Shown: piece by piece, positions 29,230 to 37,803 of the stretch
Layout: every line of letters starts with the position of its first letter
Numbering within the stretch: position 1 is the first letter of the stretch
Assembly (NCBI GenBank): GCA_039105265.1
Contig: JAPFFF010000003.1
Location: 2,852,001 to 2,916,000 of the forward strand
DNA length: 64,000 bases
Reading direction: 5' to 3'
Source of the DNA: Tritrichomonas musculus
Taxonomy: Eukaryota; Parabasalia; Tritrichomonadida; Tritrichomonadidae
Notes under the pieces: generated by a model
What the model saw: only the letters and a program-made list of their open reading frames with translations
Databases searched by the model: none
Told to the model about the DNA's origin: nothing
Translations under genes and position numbers: made by a program

Positions 29230-30132
29230 TTATTTCTGATTAGAATCATTATTTTCTCTTCCAATTTTAATACCAGTCAAATGTTCATAAAACTTAGCAA
29301 CAGCGCTGTGGTCCTCTTGTCCATGGCCATTTGCGTGAAGCCATTCCAAAATTTCTTGCACGGAAGCCGTCATTGGAACTGGAGCTCCAACTTCATGAGC
29401 ACATTCGATAGCATTATTCAAATCTTTCATATGCAAGTCGATTTTGAATCCAGGTTTATCGTTACCTGCGATCATCATCGGACCTTTCGCATCAAGGACT
29501 GTTGATCCAGCGAGTCCTCCTCTTATTGCCTCATAAACTACATTAGGATCAACACCGGCCATTTGTGCAAGCGTCAGTGCTTCAGCAACAGCGCGAATAT
29601 TGCTCGCAACAATGATCTGATTGGCTAGTTTTGTAGTGTTTCCTGCCCCAATCTCACCACATCGAACAACAGAAGTTCCCATCTTTTGAAGGATAGGTTT
29701 ACACTTATCAAAAATTTCTTGTTTCCCGCCAACCATGAAACTCAATGTTCCGTCGATTGCTTTTGGCTCCCCGCCAGAAACTGGTGCATCGAGCATTTCA
29801 ATACCTCGTTCTGAAAGAGCTGAAGCGATTTCTTTGCTTGCAACCGGATTGATCGAACTCATATCAATGAAGATTGAACCTGGTTTCATGTGAGAGCCAA
29901 CTCCATCTGGTCCAAGCATAACAGATTTGACATCAGGACCATTGGGAAGCATTGTAAAAATAATATCACATGTTTTGCCGATTTCAGAATTAGTAGCTGA
30001 CGTAGCTCCTGCTGAAACAAGTTCGGGAGCTGCTTTATTTACACTACTAACTGTTAGGTTATAACCTGCCTTAAGTAGGTTTTTGGCCATGGGTTTCCCC
30101 ATGATTCCCAAGCCGATGAATCCAATTTTCAT
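29230..30132 (-). CDS. garR: Bacterial-type tartronate semialdehyde reductase
   Basis: A 300-residue protein from the ATG at 30132, which is where bacterial GarR/GlxR proteins begin. It has the NAD(P)-binding GFIGLGIMGKPMAKNLLKAG, the FTMLPNGPDV loop, DAPVSGGEPKAIDGTLSFMV (substrate loop), GAGNTTKLANQ with the catalytic Lys, and AIRGGLAGSTVLDAKGPMM. These match enterobacterial 2-hydroxy-3-oxopropionate reductase almost motif for motif, as I recall that sequence. The enzyme reduces tartronate semialdehyde to D-glycerate; 3-hydroxyisobutyrate dehydrogenase is the nearest alternative. It is less AT-rich than its flanks. Lateral transfer from a bacterium is the likely origin. No targeting peptide is obvious. 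Confidence 0.88.
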   Translation of the reverse strand: MKIGFIGLGIMGKPMAKNLLKAGYNLTVSSVNKAAPELVSAGATSATNSEIGKTCDIIFTMLPNGPDVKSVMLGPDGVGSHMKPGSIFIDMSSINPVASKEIASALSERGIEMLDAPVSGGEPKAIDGTLSFMVGGKQEIFDKCKPILQKMGTSVVRCGEIGAGNTTKLANQIIVASNIRAVAEALTLAQMAGVDPNVVYEAIRGGLAGSTVLDAKGPMMIAGNDKPGFKIDLHMKDLNNAIECAHEVGAPVPMTASVQEILEWLHANGHGQEDHSAVAKFYEHLTGIKIGRENNDSNQK

Positions 30133-30703
30133 TTTTTGCAACTCATTCAATTTTGAAAAGGCATTCAAAATTATAATTAATTCAATTTTTTTATTTCTTA
30201 ATTTCTTTCTTTTCCTCTTTAAATGACAAGAAATAAAGGTATATATAAATGCAAATATGATATTTCTACTAATATATATGATTTGATGATCTTAATCAAT
30301 ATTTAATATAAAAAATTGTTTTTTGTTCATCCAAATGTAACAAATACAGATATATAAAATGCCAAACCTATTTATTTCAAGTTTTTCTATTAGAATTATA
30401 AATAAGAAAACAAAAATATGCATAAATTACTCTTCAATTAATTGAGATATTTTTTAATGAATAAAAAAAAATGAAGTTTTATTATGTAATTGTATAATTT
30501 TATACATTCTAATATTGTACTATGCATCAGAATGAATTATCTCAATATTATAAAAAATATTTTATTGTCATAAAATTATTGATTTCAATTGAATGAAAAC
30601 GAATAAACAAAACAAAACAAAACAACATATATAAAATATTTACATATATAAACAATAATATATAATCATATAAAACAGCAGAAACAAAAAAAAAAAAAAA
30701 AAA
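30133..30703. other. Non-coding spacer
   Basis: AT-rich, with an A run at about 30688-30704 just beyond the stop of the next gene; nothing else recognised. Confidence 0.6.
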
Positions 30704-32866
30704 TTAGTAAGAATTGAACTTGAACGGCATGTTCTTCGATATGAACATCTGGCTTATCGTCTCAGGAACGACAATTTTGTCTTTTGGAGGACGAATCTGG
30801 ATTTTCTGCCGAATTGGCCTCGCCTCGCCTGATTCGCTGCTTCCGAGCAAGAAGTGCGTCTTCATCTGCGAGAAGTTGTCGTTGAACTGCGCCTGCGACT
30901 CGTTCCACATCTTCTTCCTGAAGTCGAGGATGCTGAGGGCCCTGCAGACGTCCGGCGAAGGATCGCAGCAGAAAGTCGGGTGGAGGAGGAGCGTGAGGCT
31001 TCCCTCTGTCTCGTAGAAGGCCGACACGTTTGGCGGGGACTGCTGAGCGTGCGACTTTCCCTTGCTTTTTGAAGGAGACTCGTCGCGCTTTTGGATGTCG
31101 ATGTGGAGTGCCTCGGACTTCTCCAGCGCCAGGACCTGCGAGATTGACTGCTGCGAGCTCTGCCTCTGCTTCTGAGTCTGCTGCTTCTGGTGCTTCTGGA
31201 GTGACTGCTTCTGCATCTGCTGAGTTTTCTGTGGCTGCTGCTGAATCGCCTGCGCTTGCTGCTGCATCAATTGTGGCTGCTGAATCTGCTGCTGCTGCTG
31301 CTGTGGAAATTGTTGTTGTTGCTGAAGTTGCTGTTGAATCTGCTTCTGCTGTTGTGGAAGTTGCTGCTGCTGCTGAATTTTCTGTTGTTGTTGAGTTTGT
31401 TGTTGTTGTTGTTGTTGAAAATGTTGTTGTTGAAACTGTTGTTGTTGAAATTGTTGGATTTGTTGTAGTTGCTGCTGCTGAAGTTGAAATTGCTGTTGCA
31501 TTTGCAGATGCTGCTGTAGCTGCTGCTTTTGCTTCTGTAAGTGCTGAACTTGCTTCTGAAACTGGTGCTGGTTGTGAGTCTTTTGTAGCTGCTGAAGCTG
31601 CTTCTGTAGCTGCTGCTGTTGCTGTTTAAGATTTTGCTGCTGTGAAAGTTGTACCTGAGGATCGTTTGGAATTGGCTTGGACGACATCCGCTGGATTGGA
31701 ATTTGAAATGTATTATCTTTAATATTTGGATTTGGTGGAGGAGGAGTCATTGGGAGAAAAGGTTGGTCAGAAGTTTGATTCTGAATATATTCGTTCATTT
31801 GGTTTGGATATGGCTCATTAATAAAATTTTTATTTTGAATATTGATAATCATGGGATTTGGTTCGGATTGGAAGGGAAGTAAAGTCGGATTTTCAGTTTT
31901 AACTGCATTAAAATTAATGTTTACTTTATCTTCTCGTGGTTGGCTGGGTGCTGGCTGATTTGTAGCGAAATTTGGATTAAGTAAATTTGGAGTAGATTCG
32001 TTTTTTTTGATTGAATAAAATGAATCGGAATTTGGAATTGAAATTGAAGTGCTGTGTGATGGTGTTTCGCTTGATATATTTGGAACTGCAGGATGTAACG
32101 AAATAGAAACATTAGAACTTTTATTTGAAGATGATGATTTGGAGGAATCATTATTAGATGCGTTTAAATGTACATTTCTGCTCCTATTAAAAGATTGTTT
32201 GGCTAATGTAAAGAGATAATAAATTGCAGTATTTGTAATTTGCAAATTTATTCTTTTCCTATAAATATTATTATCGTCGCAATAACTTAAATAAGTTGTT
32301 TCAGGATTAAATCTGTAATCAGCTATTTCACATAATATATTTCCGAGAGGACTGTAAGTGATTCGGAGTTTATCTAAGAGTCTCAGCATAGAAGAATTAA
32401 TTTTTTCTGTTGTAAATGAATCAATAATTGATTGTATAACATTTGCATCATTATCATAAGAAAGTGATATCGAATGAGGTACATAATTTTTCGAATTATT
32501 ATTATTATCTGAGGCATTAGTTTTATTTGAACAATTCCAAATTGTAAATCCTTCGTTTCTGATTTCAAGACAAAGTTTTGGGCAGCAATTTGAAAAAATA
32601 TCTTCTGTTGGTGTTAATGGTTCAAATCTATCATCATGAAGTCTAGTCAAATAAAATGCTATGCGAGAACTATAATCATATTTAATCATTTTTTCAATTT
32701 CATTTTCGGGCGGCTCTTGATCAAGTAACGAATTTATTGATGATTGGTATTGTCTTTCATAAATATTTTCATCATATAGAAATTGGTCAGTGTTATCAAA
32801 AAAAGTTTGATTTTCGACATCTACTTTTGTTCTTGGTAAATAAAAATGCACTTTTTTATTTCTCAT
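30704..32866 (-). CDS. Gln-rich Spt20-like SAGA subunit
   Basis: A 720-residue protein. Residues about 85-200 follow the Spt20 fold: PKLCLEIRNEGFTIWNCS, then LSYDNDANVIQSIIDSF, SSMLRLLDKLRITYSPLGN, ILCEIADYR, matching the family's hallmark D-G-C-L-I-V-E-V-x-D-Y-R region. Ser/Asn-rich and Gln-rich segments (Gln tract about 395-575) follow, then GSLTLLLHPTFCCDPSPDVCRALSILDFRKKMW, like the late Spt20 motif where two Leu-His-Pro and DPSPDV elements precede a Trp. Spt20 holds the SAGA coactivator complex together. The 30,710-31,640 stretch is CAG/CAA-rich and far more GC-rich than its surroundings. An initiator-like site lies 15 nt upstream of the ATG. Confidence 0.7.
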   Translation of the reverse strand: MRNKKVHFYLPRTKVDVENQTFFDNTDQFLYDENIYERQYQSSINSLLDQEPPENEIEKMIKYDYSSRIAFYLTRLHDDRFEPLTPTEDIFSNCCPKLCLEIRNEGFTIWNCSNKTNASDNNNNSKNYVPHSISLSYDNDANVIQSIIDSFTTEKINSSMLRLLDKLRITYSPLGNILCEIADYRFNPETTYLSYCDDNNIYRKRINLQITNTAIYYLFTLAKQSFNRSRNVHLNASNNDSSKSSSSNKSSNVSISLHPAVPNISSETPSHSTSISIPNSDSFYSIKKNESTPNLLNPNFATNQPAPSQPREDKVNINFNAVKTENPTLLPFQSEPNPMIINIQNKNFINEPYPNQMNEYIQNQTSDQPFLPMTPPPPNPNIKDNTFQIPIQRMSSKPIPNDPQVQLSQQQNLKQQQQQLQKQLQQLQKTHNQHQFQKQVQHLQKQKQQLQQHLQMQQQFQLQQQQLQQIQQFQQQQFQQQHFQQQQQQQTQQQQKIQQQQQLPQQQKQIQQQLQQQQQFPQQQQQQIQQPQLMQQQAQAIQQQPQKTQQMQKQSLQKHQKQQTQKQRQSSQQSISQVLALEKSEALHIDIQKRDESPSKSKGKSHAQQSPPNVSAFYETEGSLTLLLHPTFCCDPSPDVCRALSILDFRKKMWNESQAQFNDNFSQMKTHFLLGSSESGEARPIRQKIQIRPPKDKIVVPETISQMFISKNMPFKFNSY

Positions 32867-32878
32867 TTTATTTCATTC

Positions 32879-32883
32879 TATGA
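32879..32883 (-). promoter_or_regulatory. Initiator-like TCATA (minus strand)
   Basis: TCATA on the minus strand gives a leader of about 15 nt to the Spt20-like ATG; it sits in a 108-bp divergent promoter. Confidence 0.4.
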
Positions 32884-32974
32884 TGTACTAGAGGTGAATT
32901 ACAAGGTGAATATTTCTGATGATATAAACTTTTGAAAAGTTTATATTGGTGACGTTTATTATTTTTCTTATCAA

Positions 32975-33259
32975 ATGACTATTTTCCAAAGCCCTGTTGA
33001 TAAAGATCTTCTTCTCGCTGAAAAAACGTTTTCAAATATTGCAAAAGAATATGGAAAATCAACCCCAGAGTTAAGAAACGCTGTTCGAGCTTCTACAACA
33101 CTTTTTATACACTACGTTGTTGATTTCGCGGTTCAAAGAAAGCAAGGATCAGATGAAGATAAAGTTGTATCTCTTAAACCAAATGATATTTATCATGCAA
33201 TTGGTGCATTAGGTTTCGATAATATTATTAGAAAATTGAAAACTAAGCAAAGCAAATAA
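32975..33259 (+). CDS. Histone-fold protein (POLE3/Dpb4-like)
   Basis: A 94-residue protein made of one histone fold: helix 1 (ELRNAVRASTTLFIHYVVDFA, long helix 2 included), loop with SLKPNDIYHAIGALGF and a last helix IIRKLKTK. The VSLKPNDIYHAIGALGF part matches the T-L-x-x-x-D-V-x-x-A-x-x-E-x-x-F element of CBF/NF-Y/POLE3-type folds. POLE3 (DNA polymerase epsilon and chromatin remodelling) is the best guess; a TAF or NF-YB-like role is possible. It shares a divergent promoter with the Spt20-like gene. Confidence 0.65.
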   Translation: MTIFQSPVDKDLLLAEKTFSNIAKEYGKSTPELRNAVRASTTLFIHYVVDFAVQRKQGSDEDKVVSLKPNDIYHAIGALGFDNIIRKLKTKQSK

Positions 33260-33690
33260 CAAAATTGGCGGACAAAAAAAAATCCTACTTATCATTATTT
33301 GGTATATGTAATTTGTTTCACATGTATAAATATATTTCTGAATATTAATTATTTGTTTTAATTTTTCATTATGTATTTTTAAAGAGTGTTAATATTCTTA
33401 TGTAGAGACTAAAAGAGCATTATTAAAAATATTAAATAAATCTATCATAAAATTACAAAAATTAGCATTAATTCATGAAAATGAATTGATGTATGTTAAC
33501 CTTCATCTTTCAAAGGCATAGAATCTATGGAGTGAAATAAATATTATTATTTTTTTTTTCTTGATAATTTAATTATAATATTTCAAATAAAATAAAATAG
33601 AAACTATCATTTTTTTTTTAATTATTACTTTTATTATAATTAAAATGATTGATAATATTAACAAACAATTATAAAATATTTCTGATTCAA
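33260..33690. other. Spacer between convergent genes
   Basis: AT-rich; no feature recognised. Confidence 0.5.
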
Positions 33691-36600
33691 TCAATGAATC
33701 ATCTGATTAAATTTTTCCAGCTTAACATCCACCTTTGAAAGAATCTTATCAAGTTCTTTTTTCGGAATTTGCTTCAATACAGCCAAATTGTCAATATCAA
33801 CGAATGGGTTTGTATCATCCCATTCAAAAGGAAGAGAAGGGATTCTGTTAGCAATGAAGTTTAATTTGAGTTCTTTCATTTGATTTCTAACTTTAATGTA
33901 ATCCTCATCAACAACCAACTCAAACATCTTTATTCCGCCACCTTCAGTTCCATAAAAGAGTGAGTTTTCATTGACGGCGAAAGACAAGACCCTAGAATCG
34001 CATCTAAAAGAGCCAACTTCGGTCAATTTCCCATCAAGATCCATTCTAAAAGCAAAAATGTTTTCATTCAAACTTGCAGCGAAAATGAAATCATGAAACA
34101 AAACAAGTTTTGTCAATTGTTTCTTAGAATAATCATGATAAACAATAGAAACATCAATTTGTTTCTTTTTATTATCGTTGTTGTCATCAATGTTGTTGTC
34201 ACTGCTTTTGTCATCAGTGTCAGGCTCATTGAGTGAATAAACAGTCAATGATTGAAGTGCATCGGATGCTACTAAATATTTGCGAACAACTAAAAAATCA
34301 AGAGTCATCATTTGTGCATCAACAACTAAAAGTCTTTCCATTTCAATCTGGCCATCTAAAAATTTGGTTTCAAAGAAATCAATAGAGCCTTCCCTTGAAA
34401 TTAAAAGATATGAAAAATAAGTGGTCGCAGCATAAGGTGTTCCTAGAAGTTTTAGCCAGCACATTTTATTCATTGAATCATCAAGAAGAGTGACCGATGG
34501 AATATTATCGCCAATAACAATGATATTTTGACCTTTAAGCTCAATTAATCGACAAAATGAAATTTTAATATTATTTTCTGGAAAATCATATCGAGCAACT
34601 TCATCGTCTCTTTTATATTTGATGATTGATTGGCTGGCTTCGGTAGTAGTGTTGTTATTATTATTCTTCAATTTGGTGCTTAAATGTGAATTAAAGTTAG
34701 AATTAAAACTACTGCTGTCTTTGTGGACTATAGCATAACCATCAGAATCATATGCAAATGATAACATAAATGGCTTAGGTAATTTAATTTTGGTTGTTCC
34801 AACAAGAGACTCGTCAACTTTGTAGATTGAGATATTTCCCCTTTGGAGGCAGACTAAGAAATTGGAGGTTCTTCCGATATCTTCACATGGGCATGCTTTG
34901 ATAAAGTTCCTTTCATCATCAACTAACTGGAAAGGAGGATCTCCACTGCAAAACTGAATCAACTTATTATCCTCCTTGGACCGAAATTGGTGAATGATAA
35001 TCTTACCTTCACCAACTCTTTCTGAGTATATATTTGTCAATGAATCTGTGATTTTGTATAGTTTTCCTGTTTCTGTACCAGCAATAATAAGATCAAAATT
35101 GATAAGCGACAATGAAACAGGAGCTGTAAGATAAGGAAGGCTGATACTGAGCTGCTTTTTTTCTGTAAAATTATAGAGAAATATTGTGTTGTCAATTAGA
35201 TATGCTGCTATGATATCATCTATTCCGGAAATTAAAATTATTTTCTTGTTCAAAGTTAATCTTTTCCTCCTAGAAATATTGCTTGAATTAAAGATGAATA
35301 TAACGTTGTCAACATCAGCCGTAATCAAATTGTGTTCGGAAAGAGATGCTGATATAACTTTTGAATCAAAAGAATATGAACTTATTATTGATCCATCATT
35401 TCTATCACGAACAACAGCTTCTTCTTCAGAAAGATGTAATATACCGGTTTCAACATCGTCAAAGAGAATGGTTGTAATAGACGGCAATTTTGAGTCACTC
35501 CATTCGACTGGTGTAATTGATTCGCCATCGAAAATAACAATATATGTGCAATCAAAAAAGCACATACAAATATAAATCGAATCAGCAGTTGGGCCATTAG
35601 CAACAAATATCGATAAGCAATTAGAAATTGGGATTTCTGCAATTTTTTGGCATGAAACAGCTTTTTCAAAGAGTCTGATCGATGAATTGCTGTCAACACC
35701 TGTACCACAAACAAGTCCTTCATCTCGAAAATCAAGGCATTTAATCGGTCCAGATGATTCAAAAGTATAACTTGGATTTAAATTATATGAGTTGTTTTCT
35801 AAGGAAAAATCGTAGATAACAGAATTACCAAAAGGTGAGGTAACCATAAAGCGTTTTTTATCGAAAACCAAAATTCCACTGCTTGGTCCGACTATTTTCA
35901 TATTCTCGGTAGATATAGGGCCTTCGATAGGAAAATTGGCTCCTGTCAAGCCACCGCATGAATCGCAAAGTAAATAAATATTATCATAAAAATGGCAAGT
36001 ATGCAAAATTATAGGTGGCATGTATGATGTAACATGCTCTATTGTAATTTCTAATCCTTCATTTGCTGTAATTCTCATAATGCCATCATTAGTTAAAACA
36101 TTAATTACTGAATGAAGTTCAGGGTGAAGTGGAAGTAAATGATATGCGTCAGAAGGCAGATTTATAACATCATCTATTGTAAATTCGTGTGTTGATTCAT
36201 CTTTGAGTGAATAGATGCTGAGAATTCGATTATCGTTCATTAAAGAATCTGATAAAACAGCTAATCTTGTGGAGCATGTAAATGGTCCAAAAAAAGCTAT
36301 GTCAACTATGTTTGGTTCTGTGGTATGAATTTCATATGGAGGACGATGCTCATCAATTGGAAAAACGTGAATAATATTATGATATACTTGAACAGCAATA
36401 TAATGAGGATGAGAACTGTGAAGAACTCTTGATTCCGCAAATTTTATATTTTGAATTGCGTTTGGTGGTAACGTTGAAGATTGATATAAAACATCATCTG
36501 AATAATGATATGAATATTGATTGGTTTTTTGTATGAAATGATTGCATTTTGTACAACATGGTTTTTGAAGTGAGCCATGACGAACTATTTTTGGCAATTC

Positions 36601-36855
36601 AAAGATATACCAATTTAAATTGTCAAGTAAAACAAATACTGGGCGGTTATCCGATTTTGCTGACTCTATAACTGATATTGGAGTTAAAAAATGATATGAT
36701 TCAGTAATTGAATACTCGGGTGTAGTGATATCAATAATATGCATTGTAGTTCCTTGAGCAATTGCTATCGATGAAAAATTTCCTTCATAATCACGTATGG
36801 CAGCAATGCCAGTGATTATATTGTCTGGTTGAAGTGTACGATGAGTAAAAATCAT
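33691..36855 (-). CDS. DDB1/CPSF-A-family beta-propeller protein
   Basis: A 1054-residue, beta-rich protein. The N-terminal half has repeated four-stranded blades of the MMS1_N type; the C-terminal region (from about residue 820) has the CPSF_A signature: LLVVDAQMMTLDFLVVRKYLVASD, TVYSLNE, LVLFHDFIFAASLNENIFAFRM, ENSLFYGTEGGGIKMFEL, and a last helix pair with FVDIDNLAVLKQI. DDB1 is the usual member of this length; SF3b3 and CPSF160 are longer. A Cys cluster (CCTKC) near residue 100 is unusual. The role would be adaptor in a CUL4 ubiquitin ligase or in RNA processing. Confidence 0.65.
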   Translation of the reverse strand: MIFTHRTLQPDNIITGIAAIRDYEGNFSSIAIAQGTTMHIIDITTPEYSITESYHFLTPISVIESAKSDNRPVFVLLDNLNWYIFELPKIVRHGSLQKPCCTKCNHFIQKTNQYSYHYSDDVLYQSSTLPPNAIQNIKFAESRVLHSSHPHYIAVQVYHNIIHVFPIDEHRPPYEIHTTEPNIVDIAFFGPFTCSTRLAVLSDSLMNDNRILSIYSLKDESTHEFTIDDVINLPSDAYHLLPLHPELHSVINVLTNDGIMRITANEGLEITIEHVTSYMPPIILHTCHFYDNIYLLCDSCGGLTGANFPIEGPISTENMKIVGPSSGILVFDKKRFMVTSPFGNSVIYDFSLENNSYNLNPSYTFESSGPIKCLDFRDEGLVCGTGVDSNSSIRLFEKAVSCQKIAEIPISNCLSIFVANGPTADSIYICMCFFDCTYIVIFDGESITPVEWSDSKLPSITTILFDDVETGILHLSEEEAVVRDRNDGSIISSYSFDSKVISASLSEHNLITADVDNVIFIFNSSNISRRKRLTLNKKIILISGIDDIIAAYLIDNTIFLYNFTEKKQLSISLPYLTAPVSLSLINFDLIIAGTETGKLYKITDSLTNIYSERVGEGKIIIHQFRSKEDNKLIQFCSGDPPFQLVDDERNFIKACPCEDIGRTSNFLVCLQRGNISIYKVDESLVGTTKIKLPKPFMLSFAYDSDGYAIVHKDSSSFNSNFNSHLSTKLKNNNNNTTTEASQSIIKYKRDDEVARYDFPENNIKISFCRLIELKGQNIIVIGDNIPSVTLLDDSMNKMCWLKLLGTPYAATTYFSYLLISREGSIDFFETKFLDGQIEMERLLVVDAQMMTLDFLVVRKYLVASDALQSLTVYSLNEPDTDDKSSDNNIDDNNDNKKKQIDVSIVYHDYSKKQLTKLVLFHDFIFAASLNENIFAFRMDLDGKLTEVGSFRCDSRVLSFAVNENSLFYGTEGGGIKMFELVVDEDYIKVRNQMKELKLNFIANRIPSLPFEWDDTNPFVDIDNLAVLKQIPKKELDKILSKVDVKLEKFNQMIH

Positions 36856-37569
36856 ATCGAAATCACTTCCTCATTCAAAAGTTTTAGGTCAATTTTTTTC
36901 TGTATTTTAAATTGCTAATACTGAAAATATGATCGTCAGCCTTAAAAATTATAAACATCAACTCTATTCAAATTGAATAAAAAAAAAAAAAAAAAAAAAA
37001 AAAAATAAGCATTATGCAAAAATAGAATTTGTATATCTTCACAATGATATAATAATTATGTTTTCATTCATATTCATGATGGTTTGAATAATTAAAAATT
37101 TAATGAATATTGAAGCCATATTTAAAATACTCTAAATTAAATACAAATTGATTAATTACAATGATGATTGTTATTTCTGCCATTATTTAAAACACTTCAA
37201 TATCAAATGATTATCATACCAATAAAATGTGCACGACATATGTGATTTCACAAATATTTTTATTAAATCGGATGGAAATAAAATCAATGTACTGGTGATA
37301 GTTAAATGAATATTTGATGCATTATGATGTGTCTATCAAAAAAGAAAAAATTTATGATTAATTCATTCAATTTAAATTAAAGAAATTATCCTTTATCAAT
37401 TTTGTGAGCACATAGAAAAAGATACTAATATTTTGTGATAGTAAGAATAAAAATTGAATAAAAATGAACAATAACGTTTTTTATACATTGAAATTGATTT
37501 AAAAAAATTGAAATAAAAAATTAAATTGATTTTTTCATGAAGCTTATCATTTTCTTTTTAATACGATAA
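36856..37569. other. Divergent intergenic region with a long A tract
   Basis: An A run of more than 25 bases at about 36979-37006. No gene. It holds the promoters of the propeller protein and of the CH-domain gene. Confidence 0.6.
37547..37551 (+). promoter_or_regulatory. Initiator-like TCATT
   Basis: TCATT gives a 21-nt leader to the ATG at 37570, supporting that ATG as the original start of the CH-domain gene. Confidence 0.5.
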
Positions 37570-37803
37570 ATGAGTTTGGCTAGAATTAATGAGGAATGGA
37601 TTCCTCTTTAAGTTAAAGTATTTTCCCGATGGGTTTCAAACCAGTTAAAAGAAGATTCACAAAATGATATTACTGATGTTACAAAAGATTTATCAAATGG
37701 CGTTGCTTTAGTTAAATTAGCAACATCTCTTACTCAAAAACAAGCTCCACGTCAATGGGTTCATGATCCAAAAAGAAATGTTGATAAAGTACAAAATTGT
37801 GAT
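37570..37803 (+). other. 5' part of CH-domain gene carrying an in-frame TAA
   Basis: From the ATG at 37570, in frame with the downstream ORF, translation gives MSLARINEEWIPL, a TAA stop at 37609-37611, then VKVFSRWVSNQL, DITDVTKDLSNGVALVKLAT and so on. This is the first half of a calponin-homology domain; family members have a coding residue (often Gln) at the stop position. All other codons are intact. It could be a nonsense mutation, stop readthrough, a one-base sequencing error, or use of a later ATG that discards half of CH1. Confidence 0.75.

Noticed and set aside
31030-31629. 199-codon plus-strand frame, Ala/Val/Ser-rich
   Set aside because: It is the reverse complement of the CAG/CAA tract and 3' end of the Spt20-like gene; composition is fully explained by that repeat.
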